Shown here: one piece after another, positions 8,243 to 16,856 of the stretch
Numbering within the stretch: the first letter of the stretch is position 1
How the letters are laid out: the number at the start of each line of letters is the position of its first letter
Assembly (NCBI RefSeq): GCF_000383875.1
Contig: NZ_KB912891.1
Location: 116,789-180,788 of the forward strand
Length of the DNA stretch: 64,000 bases
Source: Caldibacillus debilis DSM 16016
GTDB taxonomy: Bacteria > Bacillota > Bacilli > Bacillales > Caldibacillaceae
Reading direction: 5' to 3'
The notes under the pieces: generated by a model
Database searches by the model: none
What the model saw: the letters and a program-made list of their open reading frames with translations, nothing else
What the model was told of the DNA's origin: nothing
Made by a program: the position numbers and the translations under genes

Positions 8243-9676
8243 TTGCCATCGAAGGATTTTCGGACGGAGAGGGATTTTTTGGGGGAAAAGGACGTTCCGA
8301 AGGATGCCTACTACGGGATCCAAACATTGAGGGCGGTGGAAAATTTTCCGATTACCGGGCAAAAGCTGGATAAAAGTTTGATCACGGCGCTGGCGATCGT
8401 CAAAAAATCGGCGGCCCAGGCCAATCTGGCCATCGGCCAACTTTCGCCGCCCGTTGCCGACGCGATCATCCGGGCGGCGGAGGAGATTATTGCCGGGAAG
8501 TGGCATGACCAATTTATCGTCGACCCGATCCAGGGGGGCGCCGGCACGTCGATCAACATGAACGCCAATGAGGTGATCGCCAACCGGGCCCTGGAAATTT
8601 TGGGAAAGGAAAAAGGAGATTACCGGACGGTCAGTCCGAACAGCCACGTCAACATGTCCCAATCGACGAATGACGTTTTTCCGACCGCCATCCATATCGC
8701 GGTTTTGCAGAAGCTGGAAAAGCTGCTCGATGCGTTGGAGCAACTGACGAAGTCTTTCTACCGTAAAGCCGATGAATTCAAATATATATTGAAGATCGGG
8801 CGAACCCATCTGCAGGATGCGGTGCCCATCCGGCTCGGGCAGGAATTTGAGGCGTACGCGCGGGTGCTGGAACGGGATATGGGCCGCATCCGCACGTCCC
8901 GCCAGCATCTTTACGAAGTGAACATCGGCGCGACGGCGGTCGGCACCGGGTTGAACGCCGACCCGGTCTACATGGAAAAAGTCCTCGAGTTTCTCAGGGA
9001 AAACAGCGGGCTGCCGTTGAGGAGAGCCGATCATTTGGTCGATGCGACGCAGAATACGGACGCTTATGTGGAAGTTTCCTCGGCTTTGAAGGGCTGCATG
9101 ATCAACATGTCGAAAATCGCCAACGATTTGAGGCTGATGGCTTCCGGACCGCGGGCGGGATTGGGGGAATTGATCCTGCCCCCGCGGCAGCCGGGTTCTT
9201 CCATCATGCCGGGGAAGGTGAACCCGGTCATGGCCGAAGTCGTCAACCAGGTGGCGTTCCAGGTGATCGGCAACGACCATACGATTTGTTTGGCTTCCGA
9301 AGCCGGACAGTTTGAGCTGAACGTGATGGAACCGGTGCTTGTTTTCAATCTGCTGCAATCCATTGAAATGATGACGAACGTATTTACCGTGTTCCGGAAG
9401 TATTGCCTGGACGGCATTCGGGCGAATGAAGCGAAGATGAAAGAATATGTGGAAAAAAGCATCGGCATTGTGACGGCCATCAACCCCCACGTGGGCTATG
9501 AAACGGCTTCGGCCATTGCCCGGGAGGCGCTGGAAACGGGAAAATCCGTCAAAAGCCTGTGCATCGAAAAGGGAATTTTGAAGGAAGAGGAGATCAACAA
9601 AATTTTGGATCCCTTTGAAATGACCCAACCGGGCATATCCGGAAAGGACTTGTTGAAAAGCAAAAGGGATCGCTGA
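8243..9676 (+). CDS. aspA: Aspartate ammonia-lyase (aspartase)
   Basis: Aspartase converts L-aspartate reversibly to fumarate and ammonia, feeding aspartate carbon into the TCA cycle. The 477-residue product carries the superfamily signature GSSIMPGKVNP (about residue 315), which holds the catalytic serine, plus TNDVFPTA and the GGAGTS loop. It closely follows Bacillus AnsB in length and sequence. I chose TTG 8243, which has AGGAG (8230-8234) 8 bp ahead. GTG at 8234 is an in-frame alternative three codons upstream. No asparaginase gene (ansA) is adjacent, unlike the ansAB operon of B. subtilis. Confidence 0.95.
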   Translation: MPSKDFRTERDFLGEKDVPKDAYYGIQTLRAVENFPITGQKLDKSLITALAIVKKSAAQANLAIGQLSPPVADAIIRAAEEIIAGKWHDQFIVDPIQGGAGTSINMNANEVIANRALEILGKEKGDYRTVSPNSHVNMSQSTNDVFPTAIHIAVLQKLEKLLDALEQLTKSFYRKADEFKYILKIGRTHLQDAVPIRLGQEFEAYARVLERDMGRIRTSRQHLYEVNIGATAVGTGLNADPVYMEKVLEFLRENSGLPLRRADHLVDATQNTDAYVEVSSALKGCMINMSKIANDLRLMASGPRAGLGELILPPRQPGSSIMPGKVNPVMAEVVNQVAFQVIGNDHTICLASEAGQFELNVMEPVLVFNLLQSIEMMTNVFTVFRKYCLDGIRANEAKMKEYVEKSIGIVTAINPHVGYETASAIAREALETGKSVKSLCIEKGILKEEEINKILDPFEMTQPGISGKDLLKSKRDR

Positions 9677-9842
9677 CGGTTTGCGGCCCGCAACGGGGGA
9701 GGAGGTTTCCCGTTCGGCAGGGTTCTGCTATGATAGGCGGACCGTCGGTCCCCTGCGCGCTGAATAAAAGGGAATCCATATTTTTAAAATAACGGCCGTT
9801 TACAAACGGTAAAATTTTCCTTCTTCAGGAACATAGGAAAAC

Positions 9843-9886
9843 CGGGCGTGCCTGCCCCTTGCCGGGGTCAGGCGGCCCGATTTTTT
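9843..9886 (+). terminator. Strong GC-rich terminator downstream of aspA
   Basis: Nested stems (CGGGC 9843-9847 with GCCCG 9875-9879; GCCTGCCCC 9850-9858 with GGGGTCAGGC 9864-9873, one bulge) are followed by six Ts at 9881-9886. Confidence 0.65.
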
Positions 9887-10392
9887 GCCGGCGCAGTTCA
9901 GCCGGTTGCCGTCTGCCGCGGGGGAGATACCGATGCTGCAGGGGGATCACCGATGTGTTTTTCCCGGGCGGCAAGCATTCGATGGCGCCGTCCTCGCGGC
10001 GGAAACATTTTTCACTTGATGAAGCGGGATCGGCATGCTTTTCCAAGGATGATAAGAGGCGGGACCGGGCCGTGCGGGCCCGCTACCCGGCTTTGCGCCC
10101 GGATATCCTGGCGCGGCGGGTTTTCATCCGGAATCGCCCGAGCCGATTTCCTTCCATGTGCCCCGCCGGAACCCGATCCGGCTTGGGAGAACCTTTCCGC
10201 TCCCGCATCCCGGAGCGGACGGGCCGCCTTTTTCGGAATAGGGATGCGCTCTTCCGCCTTCCATCCGGTTTTCATCCGCAGCCTTCCCGCCGAGGCCTTA
10301 AAATTGTGAAGCGGACCGGCGGCGAAGGACTCCGGTGTTCCCCGCAGGAAAACAGCCCGGCCGGGAAACCCGCCCCCTGGCCGCCTCCGGCC
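9887..10392. other. Gene-free GC-rich spacer
   Basis: About 500 bp between the aspA terminator and the AI-2E-family gene. It is visibly GC-rich, with long open frames on both strands that lack ribosome binding sites and any recognisable protein sequence. I see no gene, RNA or repeat family in it. Confidence 0.5.
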
Positions 10393-11502
10393 TTATATTT
10401 CCAGCTTATCCGAAGCCAGCTGGTGCTGCCGGTACAGCCGGTAGAGCCGGATGATATTCAAGGTGATGGTTTTCAGGACGGCGTAGACGGGCACGGCCAA
10501 AATCATGCCGAGGATGCCCGCCAGATTCCCCGCCACCAGCAAAAGGATGATGATCGTTGCCGGATGGGTTTCCAATTGCTTGCCGATGATGAGCGGGGAC
10601 AGCAAATTGCTGTCGATCTGCTGGGCGACGACGATCACGACAACCGCCAGCAAGGCCATCATCGGGGAATGGAACAGGCCGATGATCACCGCGGGTGTCG
10701 CCCCGAGAAAGGGACCGACGTAGGGAATGATGTTGGTCACCGCCACAATGGAGGCCAGCAGCAGGGAATAGGGCAGCCCGATGATCATAAAACCGATGAA
10801 AGACAGCGTCCCGACGATCAAGGAGACGGTGACGATCCCCTGGATGTAGGCGGACAAAGTTTTCGTCAGATCTTTTAAGATGGCGAGCCCCTCGTCCCGG
10901 TAGTTTGCCGGCAAAATCCGGACGATCAGCCGGGGCATCTTCCTTCCGTCTTTCAGCATGTAAAACAGGAGGAACGGAACGGTGACGGTCGTCAAGGCGA
11001 TATTCGTGATGATCCCGACGATGTTGGCGATGCCCGCCGTAAACTTGACGGGGAGATCGGTAATAAAGGCGGAGAAGGTCTCCCCGATCTTTTCGATGGA
11101 AAAATATTCTTGGGACTGAAGCCATCGGAAGGCTTCCGAATCGGCGATGAGAACCGTCAGACGTTGGATTTCCCTGACGTACCTCGGGATATCTTTGAAA
11201 AACTCGGCGATCTGTTTTGACAAAATCGGCCCGACGAAGGCGATGACCAGGGCGATGAGCCCGATAAAGGCCACATAGATTCCCAAAATCCCCGCGGTTC
11301 TCGGGATTTTGAATTTTTCCGCGAAGGTGACGATCGGGTTAAAAATAAAAAACAGAAACCCGGAAATTAAAATGGGAAAAAACAAGGTCGAGAAAAAAAT
11401 GAAAATCGGTTCGAATAGAAAAGAGATTTTCGTGCATAAATAGATGATTCCGACGGTTAATAAGATTTGCACCGTCCAAAATTGCAGTTTCGATTTCGCC
11501 AA
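10393..11502 (-). CDS. AI-2E family (UPF0118) transporter
   Basis: A 369-residue polytopic membrane protein of the AI-2E exporter/PerM family. It has paired N-terminal helices (about 10-70), a central soluble segment (about 85-160) and a C-terminal helical bundle with the family motifs NIIPYVGPFLGATPAV and QIDSNLLSPLIIGKQLETHPATIII. Members export autoinducer-2 or act as Na+/H+ antiporters, and the substrate here is open. The TTG at 11502 has GGGAGGG 7 bp upstream. The protein ends in a polar tail (RLYRQHQLASDKLEI). The gene is alone, facing the aspA terminator. Confidence 0.85.
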   Translation of the reverse strand: MAKSKLQFWTVQILLTVGIIYLCTKISFLFEPIFIFFSTLFFPILISGFLFFIFNPIVTFAEKFKIPRTAGILGIYVAFIGLIALVIAFVGPILSKQIAEFFKDIPRYVREIQRLTVLIADSEAFRWLQSQEYFSIEKIGETFSAFITDLPVKFTAGIANIVGIITNIALTTVTVPFLLFYMLKDGRKMPRLIVRILPANYRDEGLAILKDLTKTLSAYIQGIVTVSLIVGTLSFIGFMIIGLPYSLLLASIVAVTNIIPYVGPFLGATPAVIIGLFHSPMMALLAVVVIVVAQQIDSNLLSPLIIGKQLETHPATIIILLLVAGNLAGILGMILAVPVYAVLKTITLNIIRLYRLYRQHQLASDKLEI

Positions 11503-11988
11503 TCTTTTGCCCTCCCCATGATTAGGCCTAATCCTCTTTTAGAAAGTATACCATTCCCGGAAGAAGAGAGAAACACCCGGAATAGAGGGTACCGCAGCCC
11601 CTGTTGCAAAGCACTTTCTTTTCGGAAATTTGCTAAACACCCGGGTACTTCGGGGGAAAGATGGTTAACGGGGTGACGCTCTTTCTGAAAATAAGGCAGG
11701 CATATCTCCCGCACCCTCCCGCAAGCGAAAAACACCGCGAAAAGAGGCCCTTTTTCCGGCCGCCGCGCTGCCGCTTGGCTCCCCCGATTTCAAGGTTTGT
11801 CCCTATCTTTTCCCTCTTTTCCCGCTTTTTCCGCAAAAGGGGAGGATCCGGAAGAATTTGGGAAGGTTTGGTGAAAACTGTATATGGTTTTTATGGCAAA
11901 GAATGATAAAATTATTTATTGGGTATTCGAAAAGTGCCGGTACAAAACAAAAAACAACATAATTTTTTTCTGTTTAGGGGGCATGCAA
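11503..11988. other. Divergent spacer between the AI-2E-family gene and fadM
   Basis: The 486 bp hold both divergent promoters. For fadM a plausible one is TTGGGA, a 17-bp spacer and TATATG (ending near 11886). For the leftward gene the AT-rich stretch around 11520-11550 is likely. The middle (11570-11870) is GC-rich without a recognisable gene. Confidence 0.35.
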
Positions 11989-12906
11989 ATGGAAAAATTG
12001 ATGAAGAATTTTTTTCAATTTTTGTCCACCAATAAATTTTTAACGAGGCTTGCCCGCAAATATGGCTTGCACTTGGGCGCACAGCGCTTTGTCGCCGGCG
12101 AAACCCTCGACGAGGCGGTCCGCGTGATCAAAAAGCTGAATGAAGACGGCTTGGCGGTTACCGTCGATTATTTGGGGGAGTTTGTGGAAAATGAACGGGA
12201 AGCCAACGAAATGGCGGACCATTGCGTGGAAACGGTGGAAAGGATCGGCGCGGAGAAATTGAACGCCCAATTGTCCGTAAAATTAACCTCCATGGGCCTG
12301 GACATTTCCGATGATGTCGTCTTCCGCAACATGACGAGGATTTTGGATAAGGCGAAGGAACACGATGTTTTCGTCACCATCGACATGGAGGACCATACCC
12401 GCTGCGAAAAAACGTTGACCATTTATAAGAAGCTGAGGGAAAAATACGACAATGTGGGCACGGTATTGCAGGCCTATCTGTATCGGACGGAACACGATCT
12501 TGAGAATTTGAACGCCTATTCTCCGGTGTTAAGGCTCGTCAAGGGCGCGTACAAAGAACCGGAAGAAGTCGCTTTTCCTTTAAAAAAGGACGTGGATGAA
12601 AACTTTAAAAAGATCATCCGGATGAATATGGAAAACGGCAATTACACCGCCGTCGCCACCCATGACGACCAAATCATCGAATATACCAAAAATTTGGTGA
12701 AGGAATTAAATATCCCGAAGGACCGTTTTGAGTTTCAAATGCTTTACGGCATCCGGAACGAAAAGCAGCTGGAGCTGGCCCGGGAAGGCTACACGATGCG
12801 GGTGTACGTGCCTTACGGGACCGATTGGTACGGATATTTCATGCGCCGTTTGGCCGAACGCCCGGCCAACGTATGGTTTGTGCTGAAGGGAATATTTAAA
12901 AGATGA
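11989..12906 (+). CDS. fadM: Proline dehydrogenase (FadM/YusM type)
   Basis: This FAD enzyme oxidises proline to pyrroline-5-carboxylate and passes electrons to quinone. The 305-residue TIM barrel shows family motifs LSVKLTSMGLDI, VTIDMEDHTRCEKTL, LQAYLYRTEHDL, RLVKGAYKEP, ATHDD, FEFQMLYGIR, and the C-terminal RVYVPYG.DWYGYFMRRLAERPAN that contacts proline and the flavin. ATG 11989 follows TAGGGGG at 11975-11981. An upstream in-frame ATG at 11884 lacks a site. Its place next to fadNAE matches B. subtilis yusM (fadM) rather than a put operon, and no pyrroline-5-carboxylate dehydrogenase is nearby. Confidence 0.92.
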   Translation: MEKLMKNFFQFLSTNKFLTRLARKYGLHLGAQRFVAGETLDEAVRVIKKLNEDGLAVTVDYLGEFVENEREANEMADHCVETVERIGAEKLNAQLSVKLTSMGLDISDDVVFRNMTRILDKAKEHDVFVTIDMEDHTRCEKTLTIYKKLREKYDNVGTVLQAYLYRTEHDLENLNAYSPVLRLVKGAYKEPEEVAFPLKKDVDENFKKIIRMNMENGNYTAVATHDDQIIEYTKNLVKELNIPKDRFEFQMLYGIRNEKQLELAREGYTMRVYVPYGTDWYGYFMRRLAERPANVWFVLKGIFKR

Positions 12907-12937
12907 AAACGGCATAAAGGCGATATTTTTTGTTCCG

Positions 12938-12976
12938 CTTCACCGCAACCGTGCGCCGGTTCGGTGAAGTTTTTTC
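12938..12976 (+). terminator. Intrinsic terminator of fadM
   Basis: CTTCACCG with CGGTGAAG, extended inward by AACCG/CGGTT, forms a stem of about 13 bp (12938-12969) followed by TTTTTT. Confidence 0.8.
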
Positions 12977-12988
12977 CTTTTTCCGATA

Positions 12989-13017
12989 TTGCGAACAGGG
13001 AAAATCTTTTATATATT
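12989..13017 (+). promoter_or_regulatory. Probable sigma-A promoter of the fadNAE operon
   Basis: TTGCGA (12989-12994), a 17-bp spacer and TATATT (13012-13017). The FadR box lies about 36 bp further down, a position where a repressor could block elongation or open-complex escape. Confidence 0.5.
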
Positions 13018-13052
13018 TAAAATAAGACGGATTTTATTTTTTTCAGCATGAA

Positions 13053-13070
13053 TGAATGAGCGTTCATTCA
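13053..13070 (+). promoter_or_regulatory. FadR operator of fadNAE
   Basis: TGAATGAGCGTTCATTCA is an 18-bp site with perfect 7-bp arms around GCGT. It matches the Bacillus FadR consensus (TGAATGA, four bases, TCATTCA). It lies between the promoter and the fadN start. Established knowledge: FadR represses beta-oxidation genes and is released by long-chain acyl-CoA. No fadR gene is in the window. Confidence 0.88.
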
Positions 13071-13092
13071 AATGCGAAGGGGAGGAGAAACC

Positions 13093-15477
13093 ATGGTACG
13101 AAAGATCCGGAAAGCCTGCGTGATCGGATCCGGCGTGATGGGGTCAGGAATCGCCGCCCATTTGGCCAATGTCGGAATACCGGTATTGCTGCTCGATATC
13201 GTCCCAAAAGACTTGACGCCGGAAGAAAAAGAGAAGGGGCTGACCTTGCAGGATAAGGCGGTCCGCAACCGGATCGCGGAAACGAACAAAGCTAAACTGC
13301 TGAAACAAAAGCCGGCTCCTTTAACGAAAAAGGAAAATTTGGAGCTCATTGAAGCGGGGAACTTGGAAGACGATCTGCCCCGCATCCGGGAAGCCGACTG
13401 GATCATCGAAGCGGTCGTGGAAAATTTGGAAGTGAAAAGATCGGTATTCGAAAAAATCGACCGTTATCGCCGCCCGGGATCCATCGTCAGCTCCAACACC
13501 TCGGGGATATCCGTCCGACAGATGGCGGAAGGCCGTTCGGAAGATTTCAAAAGGCATTTTTTGGGGACCCACTTCTTTAATCCGCCCCGCTATTTGAAGC
13601 TGCTGGAAATCATTCCGGCGGAGGAGACCGATCCGGAAGTGACCGAAACCATGAAAACCTTCGCGGAAGACGTCTTGGGGAAGGGCGTCGTCATTGCCAA
13701 AGACACGCCCAACTTCATCGCCAACCGGATCGGCACATACGGATTGCTCGTTACCGTCCGGGAGATGGTGAAAGGGGGGTATTCCATCGGGGAAGTGGAT
13801 TCGGTGACCGGACCTTTGATCGGAAGACCGAAAAGCGCCACCTTCCGGACCCTGGATGTGGTCGGCTTGGACACCTTCGTCCACGTGGCCAATAACGTCT
13901 ACCACCAGGTGGAAGGGGAAGAAAAGGAAGTCTTCAAGGTCCCGGACTTCGTTTTAAAAATGTTGGAAAAGGGCTGGCTCGGCGCAAAAAGCGGGCAAGG
14001 CTTTTACCTGAAGAAGGGAAAAGAAATTTTTGAATTGGACATCCGGGCGATGGATTACGTCCCGCGGAAAAAATTGAAAACGGCTTCAACCGAAGCGGCG
14101 AAGCAGCAGAGGGGCGCGAAAAATAAATTGAAGGCATTGGTTTATGCGGACGACCGGGCGGGACGATTGCTTTGGAACATCTTTGCCCCGACCCTGATCT
14201 ATGCCGCCGAACGGGCCTACGCCATTGCCGACGATCTGGTGGCCGTCGACCAGGCGATGAAATGGGGGTTCGGCTGGGAACTGGGGCCCTTCGAATCCTG
14301 GGACGCCATCGGCCTGGAAAAATCCGTCGAGCGGATGGAGAAGGAAGGCTATGTCGTTCCCGGCTGGGTCAAGGAAATGCTCGCCAAAGGGTTCAAATCC
14401 TTCTATAAAACGGAAAAGGGCAAGGTGTATTATTACCATCAAGGGGAATACAAGGCGGTCCGGGAGAATAAAAAGACGATCCATTTGAAATTGTGGAAGG
14501 AGGAACACGGCGTCATCAAGAAAAACGCCGGGGCGAGCTTGATCGACCTCGGGGATGACGTTGCCCTCCTGGAGTTCCATTCGCCGAACAACGCCATCGG
14601 CATGGATATCATCCAGATGATCAATGCCGCCGTCGAGGAAGCGGAAAAAAATTTCAAAGGATTGGTCATCGGCAACCAGGGAAAAAATTTCTGCGTCGGG
14701 GCCAATATCGCCTTAATGCTGATGGAGGCGCAGGACGAAAACTTCGATGAGCTGGATCTTGTCGTCCGCCAATTCCAGCAGGCGATGCTGCGGATCAAAT
14801 ACGCCCAAAAACCGGTGGTTGCCGCTCCCTTCAACATGACCTTGGGCGGCGGAGCGGAAGTCTGCCTCCACGCGCCAAGGATTCAGGCTTCGATGGAAAC
14901 CTACATCGGCCTTGTGGAAGTGGGGGTCGGCCTGATTCCCGGCGGGGGCGGCAGCAAAGAATTGTACGTGAAGCATCTGGAACGCCTGCCCCAAGGGATC
15001 AAAGTCGATTTGCAGGATGTGGTGATGAAGGTTTTTGAAACGGTCGCCATGGCCAAAGTGTCCGCTTCCGCCGAGGAAGCGAGGGAAAACGGCTTCCTGT
15101 CGCCGGAAGATTCGATCAGCGTGAATCCCGACCATCTGCTTTACGACGCGAAACAAAGGGTGCTGGAGCTATATGAGAAGGGATTCCGCCCGAAAGCCCG
15201 CAAAAAGATTCCCGTCGCCGGGGAAACGGGCTATGCGGCGATGTTGTTGGCGGCGCAAACGATGCACCGCTCCGGCTACATTTCCGACCACGATCTGAAA
15301 ATCGCCAAAAAATTGGCCTATGTCCTCGCCGGAGGGAAAGTCCCGTTCGGTACGGAAGTGGACGAACAATATTTGCTCGATCTGGAAAGGGAAGCTTTTT
15401 TGAGCCTGATCGGCGAACCGAAAACCCAAGAAAGAATGCAGCATATGTTATTGAAAGGCAAACCGCTGAGAAACTGA
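13093..15477 (+). CDS. fadN: 3-hydroxyacyl-CoA dehydrogenase / enoyl-CoA hydratase FadN
   Basis: This bifunctional enzyme carries out the hydration and NAD-dependent oxidation steps of fatty-acid beta-oxidation. The 794-residue protein has an N-terminal Rossmann domain (VIGSGVMGSGIAAHLANVG, residues about 9-27), two HAD C-terminal domains (about 185-400), and a C-terminal enoyl-CoA hydratase fold with FCVGANI and LGGGAEVCLHAPRIQA near residues 530-600. This dehydrogenase-first order is typical of Bacillus FadN and is the reverse of E. coli FadB. ATG 13093 follows GGGGAGGAG. It is the first gene of fadN-fadA-fadE under the FadR box. Confidence 0.95.
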   Translation: MVRKIRKACVIGSGVMGSGIAAHLANVGIPVLLLDIVPKDLTPEEKEKGLTLQDKAVRNRIAETNKAKLLKQKPAPLTKKENLELIEAGNLEDDLPRIREADWIIEAVVENLEVKRSVFEKIDRYRRPGSIVSSNTSGISVRQMAEGRSEDFKRHFLGTHFFNPPRYLKLLEIIPAEETDPEVTETMKTFAEDVLGKGVVIAKDTPNFIANRIGTYGLLVTVREMVKGGYSIGEVDSVTGPLIGRPKSATFRTLDVVGLDTFVHVANNVYHQVEGEEKEVFKVPDFVLKMLEKGWLGAKSGQGFYLKKGKEIFELDIRAMDYVPRKKLKTASTEAAKQQRGAKNKLKALVYADDRAGRLLWNIFAPTLIYAAERAYAIADDLVAVDQAMKWGFGWELGPFESWDAIGLEKSVERMEKEGYVVPGWVKEMLAKGFKSFYKTEKGKVYYYHQGEYKAVRENKKTIHLKLWKEEHGVIKKNAGASLIDLGDDVALLEFHSPNNAIGMDIIQMINAAVEEAEKNFKGLVIGNQGKNFCVGANIALMLMEAQDENFDELDLVVRQFQQAMLRIKYAQKPVVAAPFNMTLGGGAEVCLHAPRIQASMETYIGLVEVGVGLIPGGGGSKELYVKHLERLPQGIKVDLQDVVMKVFETVAMAKVSASAEEARENGFLSPEDSISVNPDHLLYDAKQRVLELYEKGFRPKARKKIPVAGETGYAAMLLAAQTMHRSGYISDHDLKIAKKLAYVLAGGKVPFGTEVDEQYLLDLEREAFLSLIGEPKTQERMQHMLLKGKPLRN

Positions 15478-15545
15478 AGACAAGACCCGGAAAGAAACGG
15501 CGTCGGCATTTCCGAAAGGGCTTTCAGCGGCCGGGAAAGCGGGAG

Positions 15546-15613
15546 GACGGATCCGGCCTTCCGGCCGGAGCATCCGGCGGCACCGGTCTCGCCGGCGCGA
15601 TCCGTCTCTTTTT
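15546..15613 (+). terminator. Terminator-like structure between fadN and fadA
   Basis: GACGGATC (15546-15553) pairs with GATCCGTC (15599-15606), with inner GC-rich hairpins, followed by TCTTTTT. In a presumed operon it may attenuate fadA-fadE or protect the fadN mRNA 3' end. Confidence 0.5.
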
Positions 15614-15653
15614 CGGGCTACGATTCTATCGATCCGCAAAGGGGAGGAGAAAT

Positions 15654-16829
15654 ATGAAGGAAGCTGTGATTGTCAGCGGGGCAAGAACGCCCGTCGGCAA
15701 GGCGAGGAAGGGCGCGCTGAAAAACATGCGGCCCGACGATTTGGGCGCCCTTGTCGTAAAGGAAACGCTGAAAAGGGCCGGGGACTACGACGGCCCGATC
15801 GATGATTTGATCATCGGCTGCGCCATGCCGGAGGCGGAACAAGGTTTGAATATCGCCAGAAACATAGGGGCGCTGGCCGGCCTTCCCCATACCGTTCCGG
15901 CCATTACCATCAACCGGTATTGCTCCTCGGGTTTGCAATCGATCGCCTACGGGGCCGAACGGATCATGCTCGGCCACGCCGAGGCGGTCCTCGCGGGAGG
16001 CGTCGAATCGATGAGCCTCGTTCCGATGATGGGGCATGTCGTGCGCCCGAATGCCCGGCTCGCCGAAGAAGCGCCCGAGTATTATATGAGCATGGGGCAT
16101 ACCGCCGAAGAAGTGGCGAAGCGGTTCGGCGTGACCAGAAGGGACCAGGATGAATTTGCGGCAAGAAGCCATCAAAGGGCCGCCCGGGCGATTCGGGAAG
16201 GGAAGTTCAACGAAGAGATCGTCCCCGTGGAAGTCCCGGTCCGGACCGTGGAAAACAACAAGCTGGTGGAAAAAACGGTCACCTTTGCCCAGGACGAAGG
16301 GGTCAGGCCGGAGACGAACGTGGAGGTCCTTTCCCAATTAAAGCCCGTTTTTTCCGTCAACGGGACGGTGACGGCGGGGAACTCGTCGCAGATGAGCGAC
16401 GGAGCGGCGGCCGTGTTGTTGATGGATCGGGAAAAGGCGGAGGCGGAGGGGCTGAAGCCCCTGGCCAAATTTCGCTCCTTCGCCGTCGCCGGGGTGCGTC
16501 CGGAAATCATGGGCATCGGCCCGGTGGAGGCCGTGCCGAAGGCGCTGAAACTGGCCGGATTGGAGCTGGAAGACATCGGGCTGATCGAACTGAACGAAGC
16601 CTTTGCTTCCCAATCCATCCAGGTTATCCGGGAACTCGGCCTCGATGAAGAGATCGTCAACGTAAACGGCGGGGCCATCGCTTTGGGCCATCCCCTCGGA
16701 TGCACGGGGACGAAATTGACGCTGACGCTGATCCACGAAATGAGAAGGCGGAACGTCCAATTCGGCATCGTGACGATGTGCATCGGCGGGGGGATGGGCG
16801 CAGCGGGAGTTTTCGAGTTATTGGATTAA
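15654..16829 (+). CDS. fadA: Acetyl-CoA C-acyltransferase FadA (thiolase)
   Basis: The 3-ketoacyl-CoA thiolase performs the last, thiolytic step of beta-oxidation. The 391-residue protein shows the three catalytic sites of the family: the nucleophilic cysteine in INRYCSSGLQ (near residue 91), histidine in GGAIALGHPLGCTG (near 349), and cysteine in MCIGGGMG (near 378). GGGGAGGAG precedes ATG 15654. It lies 176 bp after fadN, an unusually long gap for this operon that carries a terminator-like hairpin, and 27 bp before fadE. Confidence 0.96.
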   Translation: MKEAVIVSGARTPVGKARKGALKNMRPDDLGALVVKETLKRAGDYDGPIDDLIIGCAMPEAEQGLNIARNIGALAGLPHTVPAITINRYCSSGLQSIAYGAERIMLGHAEAVLAGGVESMSLVPMMGHVVRPNARLAEEAPEYYMSMGHTAEEVAKRFGVTRRDQDEFAARSHQRAARAIREGKFNEEIVPVEVPVRTVENNKLVEKTVTFAQDEGVRPETNVEVLSQLKPVFSVNGTVTAGNSSQMSDGAAAVLLMDREKAEAEGLKPLAKFRSFAVAGVRPEIMGIGPVEAVPKALKLAGLELEDIGLIELNEAFASQSIQVIRELGLDEEIVNVNGGAIALGHPLGCTGTKLTLTLIHEMRRRNVQFGIVTMCIGGGMGAAGVFELLD

Positions 16830-16856
16830 TGCGAAAAACAAGGGGGAGGAATATTT

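Noticed and set aside
9859-10878. Long rightward open frame (339 residues)
   Set aside because: Its second half is the antisense of the AI-2E-family gene and the first half has no ribosome binding site or family sequence.
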